Origin: Candidatus Colwellia aromaticivorans
GTDB lineage: Bacteria > Pseudomonadota > Gammaproteobacteria > Enterobacterales > Alteromonadaceae
Length of the DNA stretch: 64,000 nucleotides
Direction of reading: 5' to 3'
Assembly: GCF_003333305.1 (NCBI RefSeq)
Contig: NZ_QOLD01000085.1
Span: 43,672-107,671, forward strand
In this document: in pieces, positions 1 through 8,634 of the stretch
Position numbering within the stretch: position 1 is the first letter of the stretch
Layout: each line of letters opens with the position of its first letter
Notes under the pieces: generated by a model
What the model was told of the DNA's origin: nothing
The model's input: only the letters and a program-made list of their open reading frames with translations
The model's database searches: none
Translations under genes and position numbers: made by a program

Positions 1-131
1 CTATATTCAGGTAAATAACGTCCTGCTTGACGCATCATCCATACAGGGGTGTAATCTACTGGTTGTTTTAATAACGCACGTAAATAATTATCATTTTTTA
101 ATTCGGTCACCAATAAATCCTCTAAATTCAT
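1..131 (-). CDS. hemE: Uroporphyrinogen decarboxylase, N-terminal fragment (window edge)
   Basis: Only the first 43 codons lie in the window; the gene runs off the left edge. HemE decarboxylates the four acetate side chains of uroporphyrinogen III to give coproporphyrinogen III in cytoplasmic haem synthesis. The visible protein contains the family signature [11 protein letters not shown], and [18 protein letters not shown] aligns with the N-terminus of E. coli HemE as I recall it. Two starts are possible: ATG at 131, or GTG at 110, which coincides with the E. coli start before TELKND. I think GTG at 110 at least as likely. Identification is firm; the start is not. Confidence 0.93.
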   Translation of the reverse strand, partial: MNLEDLLVTELKNDNYLRALLKQPVDYTPVWMMRQAGRYLPEY

Positions 132-163
132 TTACTGTTTGCTTGCTCTCGTTGTCATTAATA

Positions 164-234
164 TATACCCGTTCCACTTGAAGATGCATGATTCAGACTT
201 CCTGAAACGAGCACCTTTAAATGGAGCAGGTATA
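164..234. repeat. Family 1 repeat, short internally deleted copy
   Basis: Begins TATACCCGTTCCACTTG and ends near-complementary (AATGGAGCAGGTATA). Only the two terminal parts of the longer family members are present (71 bp), suggesting internal deletion. It lies between hemE and the candidate small RNA. A short open frame across it is repeat sequence, not a gene. Confidence 0.7.
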
Positions 235-469
235 GATAACGAGAAATTTATGCCGAGTATTCTAGCACTGGTACAATTTTGGATCTATGCGCCAAATCAA
301 TTGCTTTTACTAACTTCAACAAATGTTCCATAAAAAGTTAAAATGTTTTTTTATATTATTCAATATTCGCTATCTTTAAATAGATTTATAATCAGTTACT
401 TAGCCAAGTAAGTAGCAAAATAACACCCGCTACGAAGAAAATAGTCGAGTTTATACTCTATTAAAGTTG

Positions 470-498
470 TTGCAGTGGAGAAAACGCTTTGTTATAAA
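470..498 (+). promoter_or_regulatory. Sigma-70-like promoter for a candidate small RNA
   Basis: TTGCAG at 470-475, a 17-bp spacer, then TATAAA at 493-498. No plus-strand open frame follows, but an intrinsic terminator lies about 100 bp downstream. Confidence 0.4.
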
Positions 499-503
499 AT
501 AGC

Positions 504-627
504 TGCACTAGCAAGGAAGTCTAATAAAAAGAATAAAAGCAGCTAGAAAGAATAAATAATAAGAGGCTTGTTCAACAAGACCATAAAGCGAGCATTTCAA
601 GCCTTTCTCTTTGAGAAAGGCTTTTTT
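504..627 (+). ncRNA. Candidate small RNA between hemE and the glutamate synthase-like gene
   Basis: A plausible promoter (470-498) and a strong plus-strand terminator (599-627) bracket about 120 nt with no convincing open frame. The flanking genes are both on the minus strand, so the terminator has no protein gene to serve on its own strand. The 5' part is A-rich and the 3' end is a GC-rich hairpin with a U-tract, the usual form of an Hfq-binding RNA. It does not resemble an sRNA I recognise. The start is inferred from the -10 position. Confidence 0.35.
599..627 (+). terminator. Intrinsic terminator
   Basis: Perfect 11-bp stem AAGCCTTTCTC / GAGAAAGGCTT with a TTT loop, followed by a T-run on the plus strand. 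On the minus strand the tract after the stem is poor in T, so plus-strand function is favoured. Confidence 0.75.
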
Positions 628-665
628 ATTTCCAATTGATTATTTATTAAAAGATGGATAAGTTC

Positions 666-2162
666 CTACTTTTCAGCATGATTATAGGGATATAATTTAT
701 CTAATGCTACTGACAATCCGTTATCTTGAATAATACGAACATGTCGACGCGATAACTTTCTCGCATGCTTTACACCGCAAGAATGTGCTAATAAGCCAAC
801 ACCATATTGTACATATTTATGATAATTAGCCACACGTTCCGCCTTATCTGCGGGATCCAGTCCTTGTTGTAATTTTGCATTATGCGTGGTTATTCCTGTT
901 GGACAGGTATTTTTATTACATTGCAATGATTGAATACACCCCAGAGAAAACATAAAACCTCTTGCGGAGTTCACTGCATCAGCACCAACCGCCAGCGCCC
1001 AAGCAACTTTAGAGGGTGTAATAAGCTTGCCTGAGCAAATAACCCTAATACGATCTCGTAGACCATATTTAATCAGTAAATTAACAACTAAGGGTAAACT
1101 TTCTTTTAACGGTAAACCTACATAATCCATTAACGGTTGCGGAGCAGCTCCCGTACCGCCGTCAGCACTGTCTATGGTGATAAAATCAGGCGCAAACTCA
1201 GATCCCTGACTATTTATTTCTTCTAAGAGCGCGGTTAACCACAACGACTCACCAATAACCACTTTAAAACCCACGGGTTTTCCAGTCACATCTCTTACCC
1301 TATTAACCATAACTAATATGTCTTGTACTGATTTTATTTCCGGGTGAGCATTAGGGCTTATTGAGTCTTCCCCTTGTGGTATGCCTCGTATTTTCGCAAT
1401 TTCTGCCGTCACTTTATTACCCGGTAGAATCCCGCCTTTTCCTGGCTTTGCTCCTTGGCTCATTTTAATTTCAAACATTTTAATCTGTGGCTTTGCTGCC
1501 ACTTCGGCTAGCTTTTTATCGCATAGTTGTCCTTGCTCGTCTCTCACGCCATATTTTGCTGTCCCTATTTGATAAACGAGATCAGCGCCACTCGCTAGGT
1601 GATGTTCACTCACCCCTCCTTCACCAGTATTCATCCAGCACCCAGCTTTGGCTGCTCCATTTGAAAGTGCTTTAACTGCCGGTGCAGATAGCGCACCATA
1701 ACTCATGGCTGAAATGTTAAATAATGAATCGGTACTATAAGGCTCCCGGCAACCATCACCAAAAGTAATCGTACTTGGTGGAACCGCGTCCTCTTCCAAA
1801 GTTGGAAACGCACAGTTCATAAACATGATAGTTCCTGTCAGCTCAATATTTCGCGTTGATCCAAAAGCAATAGTGCGATCTACATTTTTTGCCGCACGAT
1901 AAACCCAACTCCGTTCAGCTCTATTAAATGGTAACTCTTCTCGATCCATAGAAAAAAAGTACTGTCTGAAGAATTCACCCTGTTTTTCAAATAAATATCG
2001 AAACCGTCCAATAACAGGATAATTACGACGTATAGCCTGCTTCGTCTGTGTTCGATCAACGATATACATGTAGATTATGGCTAAAACCCCCAATCCTATA
2101 AAAAAAATAAAAATAACCGATAGTTTTTCCAATAAACTGAGCATACTGTACATATTATCCAT
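666..2162 (-). CDS. FMN-binding glutamate synthase-family protein, membrane-anchored
   Basis: A 498-residue relative of the synthase domain of ferredoxin-dependent glutamate synthase (GltB central/FMN domain) without the glutaminase or FAD-subunit parts. Residues 12-34 form an N-terminal membrane helix; the rest is the barrel domain. The FMN-phosphate region is seen at 333-341 (ADGGTGAAP), and a C-x5-C-x4-C group at Cys409, Cys415 and Cys420 matches the 3Fe-4S site of the family. These stand-alone proteins are widespread and their physiological reaction is not settled; glutamate synthesis should not be assumed without a glutaminase domain. It is a single gene, followed downstream by the candidate sRNA region. 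Confidence 0.88.
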   Translation of the reverse strand: MDNMYSMLSLLEKLSVIFIFFIGLGVLAIIYMYIVDRTQTKQAIRRNYPVIGRFRYLFEKQGEFFRQYFFSMDREELPFNRAERSWVYRAAKNVDRTIAFGSTRNIELTGTIMFMNCAFPTLEEDAVPPSTITFGDGCREPYSTDSLFNISAMSYGALSAPAVKALSNGAAKAGCWMNTGEGGVSEHHLASGADLVYQIGTAKYGVRDEQGQLCDKKLAEVAAKPQIKMFEIKMSQGAKPGKGGILPGNKVTAEIAKIRGIPQGEDSISPNAHPEIKSVQDILVMVNRVRDVTGKPVGFKVVIGESLWLTALLEEINSQGSEFAPDFITIDSADGGTGAAPQPLMDYVGLPLKESLPLVVNLLIKYGLRDRIRVICSGKLITPSKVAWALAVGADAVNSARGFMFSLGCIQSLQCNKNTCPTGITTHNAKLQQGLDPADKAERVANYHKYVQYGVGLLAHSCGVKHARKLSRRHVRIIQDNGLSVALDKLYPYNHAEK

Positions 2163-2281
2163 GTTTACCTCGTTAATCGTTTTAGTTGTATCAATTATTT
2201 ATGTCTACTATAAGATTGCTGAACTTTAGTACCTCAAGTTTGGCTTTCTCAATGGTAGTAATAAAATGCTCTAATGATGTA

Positions 2282-2548
2282 TATACCCGCTCCACTTGAA
2301 GATGCTCGTTTCAGGAAGTCTGAGCGATTTATAATCAAGGCGCATTTTTTTATTAAGGGTTATTCCCTTAAAAAGAAATGTAACGCAGAGTATGATTTGC
2401 TCAGCCTTCCCCAAGGGGCTGGTTTAGGAACGCTTTATGCTACGTTATTGATTTTGATAAGGGAGTAACCATTATCTTCAATCAATGCCTTGCCTAAAGG
2501 CGTGCCTAATTCCAGCTGAATCATGCATCTTCAAATGGAACGGGTATA
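2282..2548. repeat. Family 1 repeat, 267-bp copy
   Basis: Ends TATACCCGCTCCACTTGAAG and its near-complement before GGAACGGGTATA form terminal inverted repeats of about 24 bp. The interior matches the copy at 39790-40056 closely. It fills much of the 2163-2819 gap; I see no gene in the rest, only the leader of the thioesterase gene. The open frame across it (2274-2468) is repeat-derived. Confidence 0.85.
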
Positions 2549-2819
2549 GATAGATGACCCGAAACTATCGTTATTATTTCATCAATCAAGCACATTGCTA
2601 AAAATAACACTTTATTGCGGTTCTTTAGTCGTTATTTTTGAAGAGTAAATCAACCTTGTTTGATAAATAGGCTATACCACCCGAGTTCAGACTACTATCA
2701 ACTCTATTAGTCGATGCATATAATTTATATGCATCGAAGAAAAAGCGCTTAATTATTTGCTAATAACACCTTAACAATATAAATTTCTTTTAATATGCAA
2801 CTTTAGAGCACTAAATAAA

Positions 2820-3296
2820 ATGAAAAAACCACAACGGGATATTACCCTACGATTTTTAGCTGAACCACAAGATGTCAATTTTGGCGGAAAAGTCCACGGT
2901 GGCGCGGTGATGAAATGGATTGATTTAGCCGCTTATGCTTGCGCGGCAGGTTGGAGTGGTCGTTATTGTGTAACCGCATACGCTGGTGGCATTCGTTTTG
3001 TTGCCCCAATCCATGTCGGTAGCTTAGTCGAAGTAGAAGCCAAAGTTATTTACACTGGAAAATCTTCTCTACATATCGCACTAGAAGTTAATGCGTGTGA
3101 TCCAAAATCATTGAATCGTCGTTTAACTACCCATTGTATTGTCATTATGGTGGCAGTTGATCAAAACGGTCAATCTGAGCAAGTACCTCAGTGGGTTCCT
3201 GTAACAGAAGCCGATAAGAAACAGCACGATACTGCAGTAAAATTAATGGAGATGCGTAAGCAAATTGGTGAAGAAATGGAAATATTTGTTGATTAA
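2820..3296 (+). CDS. Acyl-CoA thioesterase, YciA/hotdog family
   Basis: A 158-residue single hotdog-fold protein. The region 20-35 (NFGGKVHGGAVMKWID) carries the helix and the acidic residue (Asp35) used for thioester hydrolysis in the YciA/BFIT type. The following strand has the usual FVAPIHVGSLVEVEAKV pattern. It should release free CoA and fatty acid from acyl-CoA in the cytoplasm; chain-length preference cannot be read from sequence. The C-terminal 30 residues are charged and helical. The start is the first ATG after an AT-rich leader. It is a monocistronic unit with a small terminator at 3312-3330. Confidence 0.85.
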   Translation: MKKPQRDITLRFLAEPQDVNFGGKVHGGAVMKWIDLAAYACAAGWSGRYCVTAYAGGIRFVAPIHVGSLVEVEAKVIYTGKSSLHIALEVNACDPKSLNRRLTTHCIVIMVAVDQNGQSEQVPQWVPVTEADKKQHDTAVKLMEMRKQIGEEMEIFVD

Positions 3297-3311
3297 GGCC
3301 ATTCCATCAAC

Positions 3312-3330
3312 ATCACGCTTGTGATTTTTT
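3312..3330 (+). terminator. Short intrinsic terminator after the thioesterase gene
   Basis: ATCAC/GTGAT 5-bp stem with a GCTT loop running directly into six T residues, 16 bp after the stop codon. The stem is short, so efficiency is uncertain. Confidence 0.5.
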
Positions 3331-3395
3331 GCTTACATAGATATAAATAATTAGCTTTGTTCTCGACAGACAAAGCTAAATCAAAGGACTAAATT

Positions 3396-4271
3396 TTGAC
3401 AATAAAGCTATTTTTTTTCATCTTGATATTTTTTACTTTTTCTAACCCTAGCTTTGCTTTAGGAAAACTGGGTCACCAAATTGTCTGTCAATTAGCTTTT
3501 GAACATTTATCCTTAACCAAACAAACCCAAATATCCGCTTTACTTAACGCTATCCCAACAAAACATCAGCACTTAATTAATAATTTTAATTATAAAAAGA
3601 AAAACAGTCCAATAACCTTTGCTAACGCCTGTACTTGGGCTGATGCAATCAAACGTTTAGAAGAGTTTAAGTCATATAATCCTTGGCATTATATGAATGT
3701 ACCGCGTGATCACATTAACATAAGAGCCAACGATTGCAGTAAAAACTGTCTACCTCAAGCTATTTTAAAACATCAACAAACATTAGCTCAAACCAAAAAC
3801 GATGCAAAGTGGCAACAAGTACAAGCCTTACTTTTTTTAGGTCATTGGCTAGGTGATATTCATCAACCTTTGCATATCAGTTTCGCGGATGACTTAGGTG
3901 GCAACAGAGTGGAATTTTCCCACTTAGCGACGAAATGTAAGAACTTACATTGGTATTGGGATGAATGTATTTTATATAAAGGCAAGCACAGTAAAGCAAA
4001 GTGGTTAGCGTTACTAACAGAAAAATGGCATCAACATTTGCAGCCAAACTGGCAAACGGGACAAGTTTGGCTATGGGCTGATGAATCTTTTCAATTAGCA
4101 AAAAGTGCTAGCTTAAACTATTGCCAATCAAACAACGATGGCAGCTGCCAGAAACTGACAGGTAAAATAAGATTACCGGATAATTATTTGAACCACCATC
4201 AAGTTGTTATGGAGCAAAGGTTATTATTAGCAGCACAGCGATTAACTAAAATATTAGAAGAATCGTTATAG
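3396..4271 (+). CDS. S1/P1-type zinc-dependent nuclease, secreted
   Basis: A 291-residue protein with a signal peptide (about residues 1-21, ending SFA). It belongs to the S1/P1 family, which hydrolyses single-stranded RNA and DNA using three zinc ions. The P1 zinc ligands can be placed: His27, Asp83, His98, His150, Asp154, His160, His185 and Asp189, with canonical spacings. The first mature residue, whose backbone binds zinc and which is Trp in fungal P1 and S1, is Leu22 here. The start is TTG at 3396 preceded by AAAGGAC, a good ribosome site. It is likely periplasmic or secreted and may serve nucleic-acid scavenging. It ends 10 bp from the convergent glycosyltransferase gene. Confidence 0.87.
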   Translation: MTIKLFFFILIFFTFSNPSFALGKLGHQIVCQLAFEHLSLTKQTQISALLNAIPTKHQHLINNFNYKKKNSPITFANACTWADAIKRLEEFKSYNPWHYMNVPRDHINIRANDCSKNCLPQAILKHQQTLAQTKNDAKWQQVQALLFLGHWLGDIHQPLHISFADDLGGNRVEFSHLATKCKNLHWYWDECILYKGKHSKAKWLALLTEKWHQHLQPNWQTGQVWLWADESFQLAKSASLNYCQSNNDGSCQKLTGKIRLPDNYLNHHQVVMEQRLLLAAQRLTKILEESL

Positions 4272-4281
4272 TTACGCTGCA

Positions 4282-5514
4282 TTATACCAACTTGTTTTTT
4301 ACTTCAATCCATTGAGACATATACTTAGTACTTTTATGGTGATGATGATTCAACATTGTGCCAATAAAATTATGTTGCCTATGTTGCTCTAAATTATATA
4401 GCAACCCATCAATATGGTCTGATAACGCTTTAAAATGTCTAACTTGCTCAAATAATTGTTCCGCATTTGTTGCGCCTAATTCACTGGCTATTTTCCAAAC
4501 ATTAGCTTGTTGATAAAGTTTAACCGCTGCATCAGCAATCGCTTGCGCTTCATTAGCTACCATACCCGGCCATGCTAATTGGGTTTGCATACCTTCAATA
4601 CCAATATCGGTAGTAACCGAAGGAGTACCGCATAGCATCGCTTCAGCCAATTTTCCTTTGATACCAGCACCAAAACGCAAAGGCGCTAAGCATACTCGCG
4701 CAGATTGCATCGCATGTACCGCATCATCAACCCAGCCTTTAACCAAAAAACCTGTTTTTTCATCATGTAAATCAGTCGCTTTGGGCGGGGGATAAGCGCC
4801 ACATATCAACAATTCAGCTTTCGGTAATTGCTGACGAATTAATGGCCAAATCTGTTGTTTTAGCCATAATACACAATCCCAATTAGGTGGATGACGAAAA
4901 TTGCCAATAGAAATAAAGCCCTGTCGCTGATGATAAGAAGGATTATTTTTTTGACGTTGTTCTTGATTAAAAACAAAGGGTAGGTAATGCAATAAACTAG
5001 CATCGACTTTAAAGAGATCAGTCAACAATGCTATTTCTACGGGAGAAATCATTAACGTTAGATCACAACGAAAAATTGCTGCAACCTCTCTTTGAGCTAA
5101 ATCTGAACCCAACAAATCGGCATTGGTCATGCTTCGATTTTGTTTATAAGCATTATGACGAGCATTTCGTAAACAAAACAAATCCTCAGTATCTAATATT
5201 CTCAATGCTTGTGGACACTTTTCACTAACACGCCAACCAAACTGTTCTTCCATCATAAAGCGATCGAACATCACCACATCAGGTTGTAGGTTATCAATAA
5301 AAACGTCAAAGCTTGAGCAATTTAAGTGAATGTCTATGCAGTCGACATTCAGCTGATCTAAATCAGCCATATGCTCAGTACGATGAGCAGTACACGCAAA
5401 AGTTATGCTATAAGCTTGTTGCAGGAAGAACTCTATTAATTGCAACATACGACTACCTGCTGCAGAAGAATTAGGCTCAGGCCAAACCCAACCTATGATT
5501 AAAAGTTTTTTCAT
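4282..5514 (-). CDS. Glycosyltransferase, GT-B fold, GT4-like
   Basis: 410 residues. The N-terminal half begins with a Rossmann strand and a glycine/serine loop (IIGWVWPEPNSSAAGSRM), as in GT-B acceptor domains. The C-terminal half has the nucleotide-sugar domain: ISIGNFRHPPNWD, then LAPLRFGAGIKGKLAEAMLCGTPSV, where the acidic residue and Gly-rich turn of GT4 enzymes lie. It probably transfers a sugar from an activated donor to a surface polysaccharide or lipid; substrate unknown. There are no other polysaccharide genes nearby, so it is an isolated member. The C-terminus has a His-rich stretch (NHHHHK). Confidence 0.8.
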   Translation of the reverse strand: MKKLLIIGWVWPEPNSSAAGSRMLQLIEFFLQQAYSITFACTAHRTEHMADLDQLNVDCIDIHLNCSSFDVFIDNLQPDVVMFDRFMMEEQFGWRVSEKCPQALRILDTEDLFCLRNARHNAYKQNRSMTNADLLGSDLAQREVAAIFRCDLTLMISPVEIALLTDLFKVDASLLHYLPFVFNQEQRQKNNPSYHQRQGFISIGNFRHPPNWDCVLWLKQQIWPLIRQQLPKAELLICGAYPPPKATDLHDEKTGFLVKGWVDDAVHAMQSARVCLAPLRFGAGIKGKLAEAMLCGTPSVTTDIGIEGMQTQLAWPGMVANEAQAIADAAVKLYQQANVWKIASELGATNAEQLFEQVRHFKALSDHIDGLLYNLEQHRQHNFIGTMLNHHHHKSTKYMSQWIEVKNKLV

Positions 5515-5561
5515 TTCATCTGTACCAATTTGTTAATTACACCTGCACCAAAAGTACTATT

Positions 5562-5724
5562 TATACCAATCTCACTAACTATGTGATTATTTCTACTTGT
5601 TAAAACGACCAACTACTTCGTTATTTATTTAATTGCTAGAACAACTAGTTATTGAAATAAACGCCTTGTATTTGACCGTTTTCCCTACTTATAAAATAGA
5701 TCACCTAATTAATGAAACTGGTAT
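5562..5724. repeat. Family 2 repeat, copy 1 (163 bp)
   Basis: Starts TATACCAATCTCACTAACTA and ends TTAATGAAACTGGTAT, imperfect terminal inverted repeats of about 25 bp. The copy at 55045-55207 differs at only about six positions. It occupies most of the gap between the glycosyltransferase and fkpA genes. Confidence 0.85.
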
Positions 5725-5735
5725 TAATTAAAAGA

Positions 5736-5767
5736 AAAGCCACCTACAATATTTTGCAGATGGCTTT
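5736..5767 (-). terminator. Intrinsic terminator of fkpA
   Basis: AAAGCCA at 5736-5742 pairs with TGGCTTT at 5761-5767, and most of the intervening bases extend the stem with one or two mismatches. On the minus strand the hairpin is followed by TTTTCTTTTAATT. It lies 46 bp past the fkpA stop. Confidence 0.7.
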
Positions 5768-5812
5768 CAAAACGCATTACGTTACGGGTAACTATTTACT
5801 AGTAACTCGTAC

Positions 5813-6598
5813 TTATTTCTCTGCAGTAGGCTGCTCAACAACTTCAGGAGCTGACTCTATATTTCGAATTTCTAATAACTCAATTTCAAACTGTAATACT
5901 GAGTTACCAGGAATACGTGGCGGATTACCATTTGGCCCGTATGCTAAGTCTGAAGGAATAGTAAATTTAAATTTCGATCCAACTGACATAAGTTGCACGC
6001 CTTCAGTCCAACCTCTGATAACACGATTCAATGGAAATACAGCTGGTTCACCACGATCGTATGAGCTATCAAAAGTTTCTCCATTTAAAAAAGTACCTTT
6101 ATAGTGTACTTTTACTGTGTCAGTAGCCACAGGTTTTGCACCTTCACTTTCCGTTAAAACTGAGTATTGAATGCCTGACTCAGTGACTTGTACGCCTTCT
6201 TTCTTGGCATTTTCTTCAAGAAATTTAAGACCACCTTCTAAACTTTCTTTTGCCTCTTTTACTGATAGTTCTTGTTGTTTCGATTTCATGTTTTGTTCTA
6301 AATTCTTCAACAATGCTTGAATTTCTTCCTGTTCAATCACTGCTTTATCGTTAATACTATCAACAAAGCCACGTACAATTAATTCTTTATCTAGCGATAA
6401 CCCTAACTTGTCATGCTCATCCAAATTACGTTGCATGTAACTACCAATAGAAGCGCCTAAGCCATAAGCTTGTTTTTGTATTTCAGTGTCTAATACTGGT
6501 AATACCGGTGCTTTTGCTTCTTCTTTTTTGGTGCCTTCTGAACAACCAGCCACAGCTAATAAAGCAACCGCAACTAAAGTGGGTTTAAATAATTTCAT
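5813..6598 (-). CDS. fkpA: FKBP-type peptidyl-prolyl cis-trans isomerase, lipoprotein (FkpA/Mip-like)
   Basis: A 261-residue FKBP-type isomerase that speeds proline isomerisation and assists folding of envelope proteins. A lipoprotein signal is clear: VAGC with Cys19 and Ser at +2, which favours outer-membrane sorting; E. coli FkpA is soluble, so this is nearer to Mip in anchoring. Residues about 35-130 form the helical dimerisation domain (YGLGASIGSYM...), and about 140-245 the FKBP domain (VKVHYKGTFLNGETFDSSYDRG, then FKFTIPSDLAYG). The C-terminal tail is acidic. SlyX lies 1.5 kb away, as in E. coli where fkpA and slyX are neighbours. Confidence 0.92.
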   Translation of the reverse strand: MKLFKPTLVAVALLAVAGCSEGTKKEEAKAPVLPVLDTEIQKQAYGLGASIGSYMQRNLDEHDKLGLSLDKELIVRGFVDSINDKAVIEQEEIQALLKNLEQNMKSKQQELSVKEAKESLEGGLKFLEENAKKEGVQVTESGIQYSVLTESEGAKPVATDTVKVHYKGTFLNGETFDSSYDRGEPAVFPLNRVIRGWTEGVQLMSVGSKFKFTIPSDLAYGPNGNPPRIPGNSVLQFEIELLEIRNIESAPEVVEQPTAEK

Positions 6599-6695
6599 TT
6601 ATTTCTCCATTAAAACATCACAATTGGAGAATTCCCCAATCCATTTATCATTCTAGCTAAACTAAAATAAAGCTAAACAATTTAAAAAAACGCCT

Positions 6696-7057
6696 TATAC
6701 TCAAGCCACCTCAAGATACAGAATTCAGCTGGAATTAGAAACGTCTTTAGGCACAGGTTCATAGTTCCCGACTGAACCTAAGTACCTACATCCATGTAGG
6801 CAAAGCATTGATTAAAGAGAATGGCTACCCCTTTTCAAAATCAATAACACAGCATAAAGCGTTTCTAAACCAGCCCTGTGGGGACGACTGAGCAAAACAT
6901 GCTCGTCGTTGCATCTATTTTTAAGGACGTTACATGGACGTAGCTTATTAGAGGATGCAGGAGCATATTCCCCTGAACAACCATTAATAAAAAGTACGCC
7001 TTGAACATGATTCGCTCAAGCGTCCTGAAACTCGCATATTGAGGTGGTTTGAGTATA
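6696..7057. repeat. Family 1 repeat, long copy (362 bp)
   Basis: Ends TATACTCAAGCCACCTCAAG and its complement TTGAGGTGGTTTGAGTATA, with termini diverged from the TATACCC type but mutually complementary. The interior shares the segments seen in other copies: CAGCTGGAATTAGAAACG, a GCGTTTCTAAACCAGCC block, and GGAGCATATTC. Compensating changes in the two ends suggest that pairing matters. Confidence 0.8.
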
Positions 7058-7093
7058 TACTAACGAGAAACGATAAAATAAAAAAGACCTAAT

Positions 7094-8122
7094 ATGTTGC
7101 TTAATTTTTCAAAACCTAAAAAGTACTTGTTATCAGTGATGAAAATCTCAGTTACTCTGTTACTGTCTGGAATTTTTTTACTCGCATGCAGTCCTTCCGG
7201 CGATAAACCCATAGAAAGATTTCAACACGCAATAGAAGGCAGCTATGCTGGCAACATATCTAATGACGGCAAGTGGAGTGTGATTTCTTCTATTCATCAC
7301 GGCATTAGCGTTTGGGACTTAGAAAAGAACGCATTAACGTATCAATGGGCACAAAAGCAAGATAGTAGTGATAATTTAGTATTAGCTATTGATATTAGTA
7401 ATAACAATAGCCACGCACTCACCGCTAGCCGAGAAAATTTTGCTTTGTGGAATATGAATACTGGTCAATCTGAAGGTTACTGGCAGGTACGTGAGTCAAA
7501 CATACGTGATATTGCCGTTAGCAACAATGGTGATTACTTACTTATTGGCAAAGGTAATGGTGTCGTGGTACATGTCGCTGTGGATACTGGCAGGCGTTTA
7601 GAGTTTTTAGGTCATAAAGAAAAAATAAATACCGTTGATATGATGCCCAACGGCAGAGTTGCCATGTCAGGCGGTAATGATTTTATTGCCTATGTTTGGG
7701 ACACCGTATCAGGACAAGTTATTTATCAGTTCAATCACACTAGCCGAGTATCACAAGTGGCGCTTGATAGCCAAGGCCGTTTTGCATTCTCGGCTGATAG
7801 CATGAAATCAGCCCATATATGGAATTTAAAAACGGGTAAACTAATCACTAAGCTAAAAGGCACTAAACGTCACGAAGTATTTAGCTCTGTGAGTTTTTCA
7901 CCTGATGGCAAAACCTTAGTGACAGGGGCAGCGAGTAGTAAAGTTAGCGTGTGGGATGTCGCCACAGGAAAACGAACGGCTAATTGGCGTGTTACCCCTA
8001 AAGAAGCAAATAGACCGACAGGAGCCGTTGTTTATAGTCTCGCATTTAGCGATAATAACACCCTAATAACAGAAAGCTCCTCTGGATATGCTGAACTTTG
8101 GCGTATTCCCCAAGCACACTAA
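7094..8122 (+). CDS. WD40-repeat lipoprotein
   Basis: 342 residues. A lipoprotein signal ends LLAC (Cys32, Ser at +2, outer-membrane sorting). The rest is a beta-propeller of WD40-type repeats: several units with GHKEKINTVDMMPNG, AYVWDTVSGQVI, HIWNLKTGKLI and VSVWDVATGKRT, roughly six or seven blades. WD40 propellers are protein-binding platforms with no catalytic role; the partner is unknown. An internal ATG at residue 16 (7139) also precedes the signal peptide and could be the true start. SlyX follows 23 bp downstream, so they may be co-transcribed. Confidence 0.82.
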   Translation: MLLNFSKPKKYLLSVMKISVTLLLSGIFLLACSPSGDKPIERFQHAIEGSYAGNISNDGKWSVISSIHHGISVWDLEKNALTYQWAQKQDSSDNLVLAIDISNNNSHALTASRENFALWNMNTGQSEGYWQVRESNIRDIAVSNNGDYLLIGKGNGVVVHVAVDTGRRLEFLGHKEKINTVDMMPNGRVAMSGGNDFIAYVWDTVSGQVIYQFNHTSRVSQVALDSQGRFAFSADSMKSAHIWNLKTGKLITKLKGTKRHEVFSSVSFSPDGKTLVTGAASSKVSVWDVATGKRTANWRVTPKEANRPTGAVVYSLAFSDNNTLITESSSGYAELWRIPQAH

Positions 8123-8145
8123 CCTGTAAGAATAGAATTAAGTCA

Positions 8146-8385
8146 ATGACGAACGACAATCAAAATAAAGAAATCAGTATACTCAAAGAGCGCATCAATG
8201 CGCTGGAATCTCGCAATATTTTTCAAGATGATGTGATAGAGCAACTCAGTAAAGAGTTGGCTGTACATCAAACGCAAATGGCAGAGCTGAAAGAGCAAAT
8301 TCAATTAGTGGCAAATCGTCTAAAAGATGCAGGTAGCATGTCATCAGATAAAGATGAGATAGAACCACCACCGCCACATTATTAA
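8146..8385 (+). CDS. slyX: SlyX family coiled-coil protein
   Basis: 79 residues from ATG at 8146. An upstream in-frame ATG at 8098 would lie inside the WD40 gene, and the family begins near the later start. The protein is one long coiled coil (KEISILKERINALESRNIFQ...) ending in the family's characteristic proline-rich PPPPHY tail. SlyX has no established function; in E. coli it sits beside slyD and fkpA, and the proximity to fkpA here is the same arrangement. A strong terminator follows. Confidence 0.9.
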   Translation: MTNDNQNKEISILKERINALESRNIFQDDVIEQLSKELAVHQTQMAELKEQIQLVANRLKDAGSMSSDKDEIEPPPPHY

Positions 8386-8562
8386 GGTGCCTAGCTCATA
8401 CCTGCCTGTGGCAATAAACCTGACATGAGTAGGGTTAAAAATGACATTCCGCTGTTAGTTTGTAAACCAACATAATACTACTGGCAGACATTGCTAATTT
8501 TCCCACTCAGAACAACCCAAGAAATGGTTCATATTATATTTTATTACTTTAAGCAGTAAAGT

Positions 8563-8608
8563 AAAAGTTGGCTACGTATTTTAAAATACGTAGCCAACTT
8601 TTATTTTT
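8563..8608. terminator. Bidirectional terminator, 40-bp perfect palindrome
   Basis: AAAAGTTGGCTACGTATTTT at 8563-8582 is followed directly by its exact complement at 8583-8602, then TTATTTTT on the plus strand. It separates convergent slyX and the small DUF3012 lipoprotein gene. Confidence 0.85.
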
Positions 8609-8634
8609 CGATTTTAAAGGCTTGTTTAATTACT

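Noticed and set aside
139..333. 64-codon frame on the plus strand after hemE
   Set aside because: It runs through a family 1 repeat and has no ribosome site; the protein has no domain character.
2274..2468. 64-codon frame with IPAPLEDARFRKSE
   Set aside because: Lies inside a family 1 repeat; the same words appear in other copies, so it is repeat-derived.
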